64,000 nt of DNA, taken from Metabacillus malikii (lineage in GTDB: Bacteria; Bacillota; Bacilli; Bacillales; Bacillaceae). Below the pieces are notes generated by a model. It worked only from the letters and a program-made list of their open reading frames with translations. It was not told where the DNA came from and did no database searches. The DNA lies in assembly GCF_030813355.1 (NCBI RefSeq), contig NZ_JAUSUD010000021.1:31871-95870 (forward strand), written 5' to 3'. The position numbers and the translations under genes were made by a program. Within the stretch, counting starts at the first letter, position 1, and every line of letters starts with the position of its first letter. Shown here piece after piece: positions 17,673-27,216 of the stretch.

Positions 17673-17978
17673 ATGGCGATGATTCTTGACAATAATGATA
17701 AGGCAATATTAAGAGAATTGCAGGAAGATGCTTCTATATCAAATCTAAATTTATCAAAGAAAATTGGTCTTTCACCATCAGCTTGCCTTGCAAGAACAAA
17801 AACCCTTGTAGAAACAGGTGTTATTAAGAAATTTACTACTATTGTCGATGAGAAAAAACATGGTATTGAAGTAACAGCATTAGCTCTTATAAATTTATCA
17901 CCCCTAAAAAGGGAGACCATTCATTCTTTTTTAGAGGATATACACAAATATCCACAGGTCAATTGCAGAGCGATTTGA
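17673..17978 (+). pseudogene. Lrp/AsnC-family regulator, C-terminally truncated
   Basis: Residues 1-60 are a good AsnC/Lrp helix-turn-helix (DNNDKAILRELQEDASISNLNLSKKIGLS...), followed by the beginning of the RAM effector domain (ALALINLSPLKRE, HKYPQV). The protein then stops after about 100 residues, where members have 140-160. The break is near 17955-17965, where the sequence switches to integrase sequence on the other strand. GGAGG at 17665 could serve ATG 17673 or 17679. DNA binding may survive, ligand response and octamer assembly should not. Confidence 0.75.
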
Positions 17979-18408
17979 CCAATTAATACTATTTTTATTA
18001 AGAGAAACAATTTCTCCTATTCTACAACCTGTTGAAAACAAAACACGCTTCCCTCAAATGTTCAATTTCTCTCTCCGTTAAAAATTTCGGAATCCGTTTT
18101 CCTTGTTTAGGTTCTTTAATTTTTGCAGCTGGATTTTTTTGAATATGCCCTTCCTCGTGTGACCAACGAAATAGTGATTTAATAAATCGAATCCGATGAG
18201 CTAAACTTGATGGTTTTAAGTGTACACTGGATTTTGCTAGGTATCCTTTCAACTGATCGGTTGTTACTGATCCAATACTTACATCATTAAAGTGATGGAT
18301 GAGTAACTTAGATTGGAGTCTATACGCTTTTAATGTCTGTGGAGAGAATCCTTCAATCCTCTTATCCGATTCATAAAGTTCCCAGGCTTTTGTTAATTGC
18401 AAAATCAA
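17966..18408 (-). pseudogene. Tyrosine recombinase/integrase remnant
   Basis: The intact frame (18408 to 18022) encodes the N-terminal SAM-like core-binding domain of a XerC/D-type phage integrase (PQTLKAYRLQSKLL; RIRFIKSLFRWSHEEGHIQKNP) and the start of the catalytic domain (FLTEREIEHLREAC). After a short deletion and frameshift the sequence continues as FSTGCRIGEIVSLNKNSINWSNRSA, carrying the first catalytic arginine, and is then cut off at about 17966 by the lrp fragment. The H-R-Y part is missing, so it is inactive. It is likely the scar of a lost integrated element. Confidence 0.8.
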
Positions 18409-18668
18409 TTCCTCCTTAAGGATTGTGTTAGAGGAATTATTGCCTTGAATATAGAAATAAACACGTTGATATTGAAGTAACGGGCAGGATTGTACATTAA
18501 GGGTAAGTTAGATAGTCCAAGTTTTTACTGTTATTTTAAGGTATTATAGGTATATAAACGGGGGTAGTAGGGATTTTTGATACTTTTAAGTATTAAATGT
18601 GAGGAGAAGTTTATAGGAAGTAGTCATTTCTAAGTATCCTTAACAGAATTAGAAAGTAGTGGGATAAA

Positions 18669-19355
18669 ATGAAGAATTACGATATTATTTTTTTTGATAT
18701 AGATGACACGCTTTTTGATTTTACTAAATCGGAGCAAGCAGCTTTTAATAATGTCTTTAATCAATATAATTTATTAAATGGCTTAAACCTGTACGAAAAG
18801 AGTTACCAGGAAATTAGCAAAGTGTTGTGGAGAGATTTAGAAAATGGAAAAATGGACCTTGTTGAACTAGGTTCAGAGAGATTTAGGAGATTATTTTTAG
18901 AGCACGAACTTGAAATTGACGCAGTTGTATTTAATCAGGACTATTTAAAATTTCTCGGAGAACAAACGCACCTCGTTCAAGGAGCAGAAAAAGTTATTAA
19001 GGCTCTCTCGCATAAACGCTTAGCCGTTATTACGAATGGTTACTCGATTGTGCAAACATCAAGAATTAACAATTCTCCGTTCGAAGGTACATTTGAACAT
19101 ATTATTATCTCTGAATCCACTGGATTCCAAAAACCACAAACAGGAATATTTGATTATGCTTTTCATAAGCTACAGATTACAGACAAATCAAGCGTACTAA
19201 TGGTGGGTGACTCGTTGACTTCTGATATTCAAGGTGGAATGAACTATGGTATGGACACTTGTTGGTTCAATCCTAAGTATAAAGAAAATCATACATCTTT
19301 AAAACCTACTTATGAAATAAATAATTTAGAAGGCTTGTTAGAAATTATAAAATAA
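18669..19355 (+). CDS. HAD-family pyrimidine 5'-nucleotidase-like (YjjG/YfnB)
   Basis: This cytosolic 228-residue HAD phosphatase matches the YjjG/YfnB subgroup, which dephosphorylates (non-canonical) nucleoside monophosphates. Motif I is DIDDTLFDF, with a helical cap, motif II ITNG, motif III lysine in GFQKPQ and motif IV GDSLTSDIQGG. All catalytic residues are present. It stands alone, with 260 bp upstream of unassigned sequence and a terminator 108 bp downstream. It marks the right border of the mosaic region. The exact substrate is not predictable. Confidence 0.85.
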   Translation: MKNYDIIFFDIDDTLFDFTKSEQAAFNNVFNQYNLLNGLNLYEKSYQEISKVLWRDLENGKMDLVELGSERFRRLFLEHELEIDAVVFNQDYLKFLGEQTHLVQGAEKVIKALSHKRLAVITNGYSIVQTSRINNSPFEGTFEHIIISESTGFQKPQTGIFDYAFHKLQITDKSSVLMVGDSLTSDIQGGMNYGMDTCWFNPKYKENHTSLKPTYEINNLEGLLEIIK

Positions 19356-19462
19356 GTGCACTCTGTTGTTTCTAAATCCGTCCTGACGCTACCCCTATAT
19401 AAAAGAAAGTGTGAAGAAATTCACTTAAAGTAAAGGGTGTGTTAGTTATAGTAAGATAATAC

Positions 19463-19501
19463 AAAAAGGGCTTAGAGTGACAATAACTTTAAGCCTTTTT
19501 G
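19463..19501 (+). terminator. Rho-independent terminator
   Basis: AAAAAGGGCTTAGAGT and ACTTTAAGCCTTTTT form a long stem with a short loop, about 108 bp after the HAD gene. Confidence 0.75.
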
Positions 19502-20146
19502 ACTGTTAAATATACTGTGATTTGGGTTGTGAAATTTATGTTATTGGCTGTGTGATTAAGTCTGTGATTTAACGTTTTGCACCTCACAAGTAAACCGGTT
19601 ACTAAATTGATGGTTTTTGTGTTTCATTGCATCCATATTAGAAGCGTATAATTCGTAACAGGACATAACTCTTCATCTCAAAGCATATGTCTACTATGTC
19701 TCTTAATAAAATTAAGGTTCCTTATATAAAATAAGCGTTCCTTAAATAAAATTAATGTTCCAAATCCGAAGATTTTTCCGGTTAAAGAGGTTGGTAGATG
19801 AAGTAATAAATCAGCAGTAAATGTTTGTTACATTGGCTAAACTTATTGGAGACAACATGCTTGACTACATAAGCCATATAGTATGTAGGTGTTTTTTGGA
19901 CGTAATAGAATATTGTTTAAGTATTGATTAATATAATAATAAACATAATGAGCAAGCGTGATTATGAAAGAGGTTTGGGAGAAAACAGTCAAAGATGTTT
20001 CTTATATGTATCTCCTAAAAAATCATATTGCATAAATATTACTAACTTTCAGGTTGAAAATAATTCTTAAGAAAATATAGCTGATGTAAAATAAGGTCAG
20101 ACTTATGCTCTAAATTTTACTTTAAATATGTAAGTGAGGAAGCAAA
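19502..20146. other. Intergenic region with a short tandem repeat
   Basis: No gene is visible. The only structure seen is the 20-bp tandem repeat at 19701-19762. A GGAAGCAAAATGG context precedes the next gene. Confidence 0.4.
19701..19762 (+). repeat. Three tandem 20-bp repeats
   Basis: Units start at 19701, 19721 and 19741 and fit CYTTAWATAAAATWARBGTT, then a partial unit begins (CC). The spacing is exactly 20 bp, about two helical turns. Function is unknown; iteron-like binding is possible. Confidence 0.6.
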
Positions 20147-20587
20147 ATGGAACGAATTAACTTAATGGGCTGGATACTAGAAGTGGATATTAATAAGACA
20201 GAGGAGTTTTATAACAAAAATATTGACCTGTGCAATTGTCTGTACTGCAAAAATTATATGGAAGCATGTAAATATTTTAATCATTCTATATTGAAGGTAT
20301 TTAATATGCTGAGAATTATTCCATCAAAACCAAGTCATTTATCTGAGTTTGGTGAAGTGGATGGTGGTTTGTGCTTATATGCTGGAAGTTATCATGTAGT
20401 TGGTAAATTAATAGAAGGTGTGTATTGTACAAACTCTGATTGGAATGAGACGAATACTGCCAGAATTGAGAACTTCACGATTGGGTTTCCAAAAGAGTTA
20501 GAGTTTGTACATAACGAGCTGCCACAACCTATGCTGCAAATTGATTTCGAAGCGCGGATCCCTTGGGTGTTAGACGAAAAGCCTTAG
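20147..20587 (+). CDS. Conserved hypothetical protein with CNCLYC motif
   Basis: This 146-residue soluble protein belongs to a type I have seen only as hypothetical in bacilli. It has an N-terminal GWILEVDI strand, a cysteine cluster (LCNCLYCKNYMEAC) that could bind metal, and a conserved-looking C-terminal half (YHVVGKLIEGVYC, NFTIGFPKELEFV). GAGGAAGC precedes ATG 20147. It lies 61 bp before a DUF5071-like gene. No function is suggested. Confidence 0.65.
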   Translation: MERINLMGWILEVDINKTEEFYNKNIDLCNCLYCKNYMEACKYFNHSILKVFNMLRIIPSKPSHLSEFGEVDGGLCLYAGSYHVVGKLIEGVYCTNSDWNETNTARIENFTIGFPKELEFVHNELPQPMLQIDFEARIPWVLDEKP

Positions 20588-20648
20588 GATTAATATGCAA
20601 GGAATAGGTAATGATAAAAAAATATTGAATCAAAGTTGAAGGTGGAAA

Positions 20649-21050
20649 ATGAGCATTTACAATAGTTGCTTGCCAAAAAACAAGCATGATTTTGAAAGTT
20701 TAGATAAATTGAAGAACTTAGATAAGGAAAGGATAATTCCATTATTACCTGAACTCATCGTATGGGTTCAAGATATGAACTGGCCGATATCAGAAGAAGT
20801 CGCCAAAATTCTATTAATGTATCAGATTGAAATAATTCCACTTATTAAAGATATATTAAGAACTAATGATAACGTTTGGAAATACTGGTGCTTAGAGACT
20901 TTGGTTAAAAGATTAGACGAAGAATCAAAAGAGTTACTTAAGAATGATTTAGCTAGGTTGAGTGAAAGACCAACAGCAGGAGAAAGATTAGAGCAACTTG
21001 ATGTAACTGCTACGGAAATTTTGAAAACATATACAAAACTTTCATCTTAA
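20649..21050 (+). CDS. DUF5071-like protein
   Basis: This 133-residue helical soluble protein resembles DUF5071 (LPKNKHDFESLDKL near the start, then PLLPELIVWVQDMNWPI and a HEAT-like helical pair). The family has no known function. The start is ATG 20649 with AAGGTGG upstream. It probably shares a transcript with the previous hypothetical gene. Confidence 0.6.
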   Translation: MSIYNSCLPKNKHDFESLDKLKNLDKERIIPLLPELIVWVQDMNWPISEEVAKILLMYQIEIIPLIKDILRTNDNVWKYWCLETLVKRLDEESKELLKNDLARLSERPTAGERLEQLDVTATEILKTYTKLSS

Positions 21051-21370
21051 TGTATGTATGTGAGTAACGTATTTGCGAAGAGATACTATACCGTCTAAAT
21101 CATATTTCATTACTTCACTTTTAAGGCATATCGAGAAAATATACTTTTAGCAATTTAAAAAATCAATTGATTATTGTAAATGTTGCTACAACTATTCAGG
21201 CAGGTCCATTAGGTACTTGTCTTTTTTATTATCTAATTCTCAAGATCACCTAACTGAATAGGTCTTAAATAGGTCTTATACTATATCAGCTTCTGTTAAA
21301 CATTAAAGATTATACTGTAGCGATAAACGAAGAGAATTGATTCACAGGGTGTTGACCTAAAACATACACC
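21051..21370. other. Intergenic region
   Basis: No gene is seen. A weak GCAGGTCCATTAGGTACTTGTC-TTTTTT sequence at about 21198-21226 may be a terminator and loosely resembles the 3' hairpin of the dispersed repeat. Confidence 0.35.
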
Positions 21371-21431
21371 TTGACATCTAATGAAAAAAAACATATAGTT
21401 ACTCTTGGTAATAGTTAACCAAGGTAACTAT
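21371..21431 (+). promoter_or_regulatory. marR-mfs promoter with overlapping MarR operator
   Basis: TTGACA (21371-21376), a 17-bp spacer and TATAGT (21394-21399) form a near-consensus sigma-A promoter. A dyad overlaps the -10: ATAGTTACTCTTGGT and ACCAAGGTAACTAT (to 21431). An MarR dimer bound there would block the polymerase. Confidence 0.8.
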
Positions 21432-21454
21432 ATGAAGGAGAGTGGAAGGTCAAA

Positions 21455-21886
21455 ATGGAGGGTTACTTTCAACGATATTTAAGTTTATATAGACCATTAA
21501 TCACTTCGTTGAATGAGCTGTTGAGTTCTTATCAACTTTCTTATTCTTTATGGCAGGTTGTTTTTTATATAAAAAATAACGGGCCTTCGACACTTGTTGA
21601 CATATCGTATCATTATCAAGTTGAAAAACCTACCATAACAAGAAGGGTTCATCGCTTGGAAGAACTACAATTGGTTAAACAAGTTCCGGGTAAGGATAAG
21701 CGAGAAAAGGTTATTCAGATTACAGAATTTGGAGAAGAGATTTACCAACAATGCAGAGAAAAAATAACTGAATTAGAAAGCAAGGTGATGGAAGGCATAT
21801 CTCTAGATGAGCAACAGACTGCTTATCAAGTACTTCCTAAAATACAAAATAACCTAATAAGTAGAAAGGGAAATAATCGTGATTAA
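21455..21886 (+). CDS. MarR-family repressor
   Basis: This 143-residue winged-helix repressor has helices around SYSLWQVVFYIKNNGPSTLVD, a recognition helix in YHYQVEKPTITRRVHRLEEL and a wing with KDKREKVIQIT. MarR proteins release DNA on binding small phenolic or drug-like molecules. It overlaps the next transporter gene by eight bases and should control both through the dyad at 21394-21431. The ATG at 21455 has a GGAGAGTGGAAGG region upstream. Confidence 0.88.
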   Translation: MEGYFQRYLSLYRPLITSLNELLSSYQLSYSLWQVVFYIKNNGPSTLVDISYHYQVEKPTITRRVHRLEELQLVKQVPGKDKREKVIQITEFGEEIYQQCREKITELESKVMEGISLDEQQTAYQVLPKIQNNLISRKGNNRD

Positions 21887-23072
21887 ACCAAAATTATGGA
21901 CAAAGAATTTTATAATTGTATCTACTATCAATTTTTTTCTAACAATGGTTTTTTATTTATTAATAGTAATTATGAGCGTTTATGCTGTAAATGAATATCA
22001 TGCTACTACAAGTCAAGCTGGGCTTGTCACGGGAATTTTTATAATCGGAGCATTAATTGGAAGACTGTTTATAGGCAGGAATATCGAGCGAATTGGACGT
22101 AAGAGAACCTTATTTATTGGTTTAATTCTATTTAATATCACAACACTACTTTATTTTGTTCATTATGGTATTCAATTTCTTCTTATCAATCGTTTATTAC
22201 ATGGAATTACATTGGGAATGGCTAGCACTGCAACAGGAACGATAATAGCCCAAATAATACCGACAAGTCGAAAAGGGGAAGGGATCGGTTATTATAGCAT
22301 GAGTGCCACTTTGGCTACAGCACTTGGGCCATTTATTGGTCTCTATATGAGTCAACATACAAGTTTTCATATGATTTTTACTTTCTGTCTTGCTTTAGGC
22401 ATCATCAGTTTTATAACAGCATTCTTTGTAAATGTACCAGCAATACAAGGTACATTGAATTCTATCGATTACAGGGGATTTAAATTCTCTAATTTCATTG
22501 AATTGAAGGCAATACCAATTGCGATTATTACTTTAGTTGTTGCTTTCTGTTACTCTAGTGTTCTATCATATATTAATTCTTATGCTATAGAAGTTGACCT
22601 TGTTCAAACAGCAAGTTTCTTCTTTTTAGTCTATTCAATAGCTGTATTGATATCACGCCCATTTACAGGACGTTTAATGGATGTAAAAGGTGCAAACTAT
22701 ATTATGTATCCGGCATTCATTCTCTTTACAGCAGGAATGCTACTTTTAAGTACAGCTCATAACAGCATTGCGTTATTATTATCAGGTATACTAATTGGAC
22801 TAGGATTTGGAAATATGCAATCTTGTACACAGGCAATTGCGATTAAGTTAACGCCACCTCACCGAATTGGGCTTGCAACATCAACATTCTTTATATTTCT
22901 CGACGCAGGACTTGGATTCGGTCCATATTTGCTAGGATTCATTATTCCGTTTATCAACTACAATACGCTCTATGCTGCTTTAGGTATTGTAGTCTTAGTA
23001 TCGACTATCTTATACTTTTTACTGTATGGGAGGAAAGAAAAATCTTTGATCGACGCTGTTGCTCATGAGTAG
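21879..23072 (+). CDS. Major facilitator superfamily exporter
   Basis: This 397-residue inner-membrane protein has about 12 hydrophobic segments. The MFS motif A is partly visible as GRLFIGRNIERIGRKRT between helices 2 and 3, and a second is GRLMDVKGA in the C-half. It starts with GTG 21879 inside the end of marR. The pairing with MarR points to a drug or metabolite efflux pump under substrate-induced control. Substrate is unknown. Confidence 0.88.
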   Translation: MIKPKLWTKNFIIVSTINFFLTMVFYLLIVIMSVYAVNEYHATTSQAGLVTGIFIIGALIGRLFIGRNIERIGRKRTLFIGLILFNITTLLYFVHYGIQFLLINRLLHGITLGMASTATGTIIAQIIPTSRKGEGIGYYSMSATLATALGPFIGLYMSQHTSFHMIFTFCLALGIISFITAFFVNVPAIQGTLNSIDYRGFKFSNFIELKAIPIAIITLVVAFCYSSVLSYINSYAIEVDLVQTASFFFLVYSIAVLISRPFTGRLMDVKGANYIMYPAFILFTAGMLLLSTAHNSIALLLSGILIGLGFGNMQSCTQAIAIKLTPPHRIGLATSTFFIFLDAGLGFGPYLLGFIIPFINYNTLYAALGIVVLVSTILYFLLYGRKEKSLIDAVAHE

Positions 23073-23199
23073 GGAAAGTACTTTTCTTTTCAAAATGTAC
23101 GATTTTGAGCATTGAGCATTCTTTTTTCTTGCAATAGCCAAGAAATATTTTTATACTTGGAAATTTATAAATAAAAAATTTTCCAAAATATATAAAAGT

Positions 23200-23229
23200 G
23201 AGGGTGACAATTCGGTTTATGTCACCCTC
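23200..23229. terminator. Bidirectional terminator
   Basis: GAGGGTGACA and TGTCACCCTC form a perfect ten-bp stem with a ten-base loop between convergent genes. Confidence 0.75.
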
Positions 23230-23238
23230 TATTATCGT

Positions 23239-24543
23239 TTATTCCTTTTTTAATGCTCTTAATATTTTGAGTTCTTGCGCTAATTTTGATTCGATTTCTA
23301 TTTCTGCTTTGTTAAGTATATCAGTAGAGTCCATATTGGATTGAATACCTAAGTCTATTATTTCGTCCCAAATTTTTTCGGCCTGATCATCGAGTGGGGT
23401 GAGGAATGGTTCTTCTGCTTTCTCCATTATGGTTTCGTAGAGTGTTTGGACCTTTTGATTACCAAGAAATTCATTTTTATATTCAAAACTTATAGGGTTA
23501 CCACGTGCTGGAATGTATGCAGAAACTGTATTTTGAACGCCCGTTAACAGTTGGTAGTTTGCATAAAATTTAATAAATTCCCAGGCCATTTCCTTATGAT
23601 TACTATTACCAGGAATTGAAAAGAAGGAGCTATTATTCCAACTGTATACATTAAAAGGAAGTCTTGTCGAACGCCATAACCCTTTTTGTTCAGGTGCAAA
23701 TCCATTTATCTCATCTGATCCATATGTCCCTTGATAAATCATTGCAATTTTACCCTCTTGGAGTGCTTGCTTTCCTTCAGGCATATATAAATCAAAATGT
23801 GCAACTAATTCAGCCTGATACGCACGTTTAGATAGGTCTAAAGCTTTACGTAATGTTTCGTTATTTCGATTGTATTTGTAATCCTTTGTAAAAAAGCCTA
23901 CTTGATTTTCATAAAGATTCATTAATTCATTAGGCCTTTGCATTAACCAAATTCCATCCTTAGCTAAGGTCTCAGCGATGGTAAACCAATTGTTTGGGTC
24001 TTCCATAAAATTCGCTAATGCTTCAGGTTCTGAAGGGAAACCATATTTCTCCATTATATCCGGGCGGTAAAATGTAACACGTGGAGAAGTTGAGAAGGGA
24101 ATAGCAAATTGCTTTTTTTCATCAACCGATGTACCCGAATTCCATAGTGCAGGTGGGTAGTCCTTCGCTAGTTTATCAGCATGAAAAGGAGCTTGATTAA
24201 GGTCTTGAAGACCTTCTATATCTTTGAAATTTTTAATATGTGCACTATCAAATGCCATAATGTCTGGCACATTACCGTCCACAAGTGCATTCATATATTC
24301 TTCTTGGTAGACACCAAAGTCAAATGCCTTGACATTGATTTCAACATTTGGAAATAGTTTTTGAAATTCAGTAATTGAGTACTCCCAACCACCTTCATAC
24401 CAAGCCCATAATGTTAACTCGATAGACTCCTCTTTTTTTTCTATTACTTTTTTTTCAGGTTCCTTAGTTTCTTGTTTAGTTGGTGCACAACTACTAAGAA
24501 TAAAGGTAAAAACACAAATGAGTAGGATGAGCATTTTGTTCAT
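23239..24543 (-). CDS. Orphan extracellular sugar-type solute-binding lipoprotein
   Basis: This 434-residue protein has a lipoprotein signal (lipobox FILSSC), a charged linker and a type-1 solute-binding domain (LTLWAWYEGGW, VPDIMAFDSAHIKNF, EGKIAMIYQGTYG). Such proteins bind oligosaccharides or similar ligands outside the membrane. No ABC permease or ATPase lies nearby. Instead it follows a membrane GGDEF-EAL protein by 30 bp on the same strand, so it may present a ligand to that sensor rather than feed a transporter. Its nearest analogue in the window is the binding protein after the chemotaxis receptor at 29446. Confidence 0.85.
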   Translation of the reverse strand: MNKMLILLICVFTFILSSCAPTKQETKEPEKKVIEKKEESIELTLWAWYEGGWEYSITEFQKLFPNVEINVKAFDFGVYQEEYMNALVDGNVPDIMAFDSAHIKNFKDIEGLQDLNQAPFHADKLAKDYPPALWNSGTSVDEKKQFAIPFSTSPRVTFYRPDIMEKYGFPSEPEALANFMEDPNNWFTIAETLAKDGIWLMQRPNELMNLYENQVGFFTKDYKYNRNNETLRKALDLSKRAYQAELVAHFDLYMPEGKQALQEGKIAMIYQGTYGSDEINGFAPEQKGLWRSTRLPFNVYSWNNSSFFSIPGNSNHKEMAWEFIKFYANYQLLTGVQNTVSAYIPARGNPISFEYKNEFLGNQKVQTLYETIMEKAEEPFLTPLDDQAEKIWDEIIDLGIQSNMDSTDILNKAEIEIESKLAQELKILRALKKE

Positions 24544-24573
24544 TGTGAATCCACACCACGCCTTACTTTAGAA

Positions 24574-27216
24574 TTAGCTATGTTGCTTAATGTAATGGAT
24601 TAATTTATCTGCTGTTAAAGGCTTACTAAAGAAGTAACCTTGGAATTCATTACATTGGAATTGACGGAGTGTATCTAGCTCCTCGATCGTTTCCACTCCT
24701 TCAGCAACAACATTTAAGTTTAGTTCATGTGCCATTAATACAATTGTTTTTACGATTGCTTCTTTTCTTTTGTTTTGATTGATATCTCGCACAAAGAATT
24801 GGTCAAGCTTAATCTCTTGTATAGGCAGATTTAATAAGTGATTTAATGATGAGTAACCAATTCCAAAATCATCTATTGAAATAGAAATGCCTAAACGATG
24901 AATTTGTTTTATTTTTTCGATAACATGGTCTATTTCACGAATAAAGATGCTCTCCGTTATTTCAAGGTTTAAATATTGTGGCTCTAATCCGGTTTTTTCC
25001 AAAATATCTGTTAATGTTTTTATCAAGTCAGTTTGGTGAAAGTTTTTAGCTGATAAATTTACAGCAACAGGTACTTTTGCATAGCCTTTATCCTGCCAAA
25101 ACTTCAATTGTTTACATGCTTGATTTATACACCATCTATCGATATCAACAATTAGGCCTAGATCTTCTGCTAGAGGAATAAAGGTTGCTGGCGAAATGGT
25201 CCCGAATTTGGGGTGATTCCATCTAATAAGCGCCTCCATCCCTGATATTTTTCCTGTACTAGAATTGATTTTTGGCTGATAATACAATTCGAACTGATTA
25301 TCTTGTAATGCCTCATGGAGACCATGATCAAGCAGCATTTTTTCAGTAAATGATTCTTCCATCCGCTTTTTGAAAAATCGTGCTTGTTGGCCGCCCTCTT
25401 CCTTGGAACTGTACATGGCCATATCAGCATTTTTTACAAGGGTACCTATATCTTCTCCGTCATCAGGAAAAATACTAATTCCGATGCTTGCCCCAATATA
25501 TAAAGTGTTATCCTTTAATTCGATAGGAGCCTTGATTATTTGAAGAATTTGATTTGTCGTATCTGAAATATCATTTACGTTTGTAATTCCATTGATAATT
25601 GCTACAAATTCATCTCCGCCTAAGCGGAAAACTTTCATGTCATCGTGCTCTAACGATTTAATTCTGTTAGAAATGATTTGGAGAAGCTTGTCTCCAGCTT
25701 CGTGTCCTAATGTATCGTTAACTTGTTTGAAACGATTCAAATCTAAAAAGAGAATCGCAAACATATCCTTGTTCCTATCGCTTTTTTTAATAAGCTCTGC
25801 AAGGAACTTTTGGAAATGTAGACGATTTGGAAGCTTTGTTAAAGGATCATAATATGCAAATTGGTACAGTTCTTCTTCAGATTTGATTAGGTCCCTCGCT
25901 TGAATTTCTAACTTCTGATTAATTGTGTGAACCTCTTGAAACATGCCCTTTAAATTTATCGACATATCCTTAAAGTTATCAATGACGATTTTTAATTCTT
26001 TAATAAATGTTTTAGGCCAGTTGATAGACTCCATTTTTTCTAATTTACTTGGTAATCCTGTAGTTGCTTCCGATAGCTGTGATAAGGTACGAACAAATAG
26101 CCTGTTAATAACAAAAGCAATGATGAAAAATACGCCTGTAAACATTAATATAAATTGAAATTGATTTAAAAAGTCTTCATAGATTATTTCCTGAAAATGG
26201 TAAATTGGAATCAAAATAAAAATAGTTAACCCAGTTAATTCATTGTACTTCTCATAAGTAAGGTAGCCGGATGCCCATCTTTCAAGTTCTGTTGTATGTT
26301 TATTTTTAGGAGGCAATGTCTCATACAGTCGACCTGCTTCCATTGTCTGTGATGTTCTTCCAAATCTAGATACCTCCTTTGATGATTTATTCGGGAGATT
26401 TGATGTAACTATATTTTGTTGCTTATCAGTAATGACGACGTGATAGTTTGTTTCATTCGTGTATTTTCGGATAAGGTCCTTCAGGTAACCAATATGAATT
26501 ACTCCATTTAATTTGAGATGGAGTATATCTTCACTTGACCATTTGGAGAGATCTGATTCAATGCTTCCTACACTTGTTTTGGCTAGTTGCTCAGAGGATA
26601 CCCTTGTTCGTTCATAAACATTTACTGTGCTGACCCCACCGCTAATGACAAACGGTACGATAACCGCAATAATTACCATATGAAATAGTATTTTATATAA
26701 ATTAACTAAATAACTACCTGAACTATCCTTTTCCAGCCAACGGTTTAGAGGGAAGTATGTAATCATGATATCGGCAATTAATGCATTAAATAGTCCATTT
26801 GTTACCATAAATGCGATAGAAAAAGGGATTGCTTCAAGTAAATCCTGTTCAGGTGAAATTTGATTGTAGACAAGAAAGGCTAATGGTCCAAAAACTAACC
26901 AAAATATAAGGTCAGGAACAAATAGGCTTGAACCTTTTAGTTTTTTTACTATGAGACCGACAGTGATTACTTCTAGCAGAGGTAAAATCTCATAGGCTGA
27001 ACCGTTTAAAAATATGATTGGAATAAAATAGGTAAAAAGTACAGTGGGAAGTGCAAATCGAAGCCCGAATAGCCCGATTAACAACAATAAGAAAATGCTA
27101 CCAAAATTAAAGGTAATGCCTAATATAAAAGAAATATTAAATAAACTAAAAAGAATAGATAAGAGAATTAAGATTGAAGCAATGATGAGCCTTCCGTTAT
27201 GGTTGTTCGTGTTCAT
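24574..27216 (-). CDS. Membrane GGDEF-EAL cyclic-di-GMP protein
   Basis: The 880-residue protein has several N-terminal membrane helices (about 10-200), an extracytoplasmic ligand-binding region (about 205-345; YHVVITDKQQNIVTSNL), another helix (about 350-375), a linker, a diguanylate cyclase domain (DPLTKLPNRLHF; RLGGDEFVAI) and a phosphodiesterase domain (EALIRWNHP, NLEITES, IDDFGIGYSSL). Both catalytic motifs are intact, so it may make or degrade c-di-GMP according to its input. It is the first gene of a two-gene operon with the solute-binding lipoprotein downstream. That suggests the lipoprotein is its ligand sensor. Confidence 0.92.
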   Translation of the reverse strand: MNTNNHNGRLIIASILILLSILFSLFNISFILGITFNFGSIFLLLLIGLFGLRFALPTVLFTYFIPIIFLNGSAYEILPLLEVITVGLIVKKLKGSSLFVPDLIFWLVFGPLAFLVYNQISPEQDLLEAIPFSIAFMVTNGLFNALIADIMITYFPLNRWLEKDSSGSYLVNLYKILFHMVIIAVIVPFVISGGVSTVNVYERTRVSSEQLAKTSVGSIESDLSKWSSEDILHLKLNGVIHIGYLKDLIRKYTNETNYHVVITDKQQNIVTSNLPNKSSKEVSRFGRTSQTMEAGRLYETLPPKNKHTTELERWASGYLTYEKYNELTGLTIFILIPIYHFQEIIYEDFLNQFQFILMFTGVFFIIAFVINRLFVRTLSQLSEATTGLPSKLEKMESINWPKTFIKELKIVIDNFKDMSINLKGMFQEVHTINQKLEIQARDLIKSEEELYQFAYYDPLTKLPNRLHFQKFLAELIKKSDRNKDMFAILFLDLNRFKQVNDTLGHEAGDKLLQIISNRIKSLEHDDMKVFRLGGDEFVAIINGITNVNDISDTTNQILQIIKAPIELKDNTLYIGASIGISIFPDDGEDIGTLVKNADMAMYSSKEEGGQQARFFKKRMEESFTEKMLLDHGLHEALQDNQFELYYQPKINSSTGKISGMEALIRWNHPKFGTISPATFIPLAEDLGLIVDIDRWCINQACKQLKFWQDKGYAKVPVAVNLSAKNFHQTDLIKTLTDILEKTGLEPQYLNLEITESIFIREIDHVIEKIKQIHRLGISISIDDFGIGYSSLNHLLNLPIQEIKLDQFFVRDINQNKRKEAIVKTIVLMAHELNLNVVAEGVETIEELDTLRQFQCNEFQGYFFSKPLTADKLIHYIKQHS

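Larger units (their letters stand above)
16405..17689 (+). pseudogene. Small open frame interrupted by two nested insertions
   Basis: ATG 16405, behind TTGGGGGTG, opens a frame (MIENKKLNQFTLIDVIERK...) that enters the 877-bp element at 16518. If that element, the 220-bp repeat and their duplications are removed, the frame runs on at 17628 as CTKYILLKFMEVYGDDS and stops at 17689, overlapping the start of the lrp-like gene. The rejoined product would have about 55 residues. I recognise no family. Continuity across the junction supports the insertion model but may be chance. Confidence 0.3.

Noticed and set aside
19701..19762. CRISPR array
   Set aside because: The repeats are directly adjacent 20-mers without spacers, and no cas genes are present.
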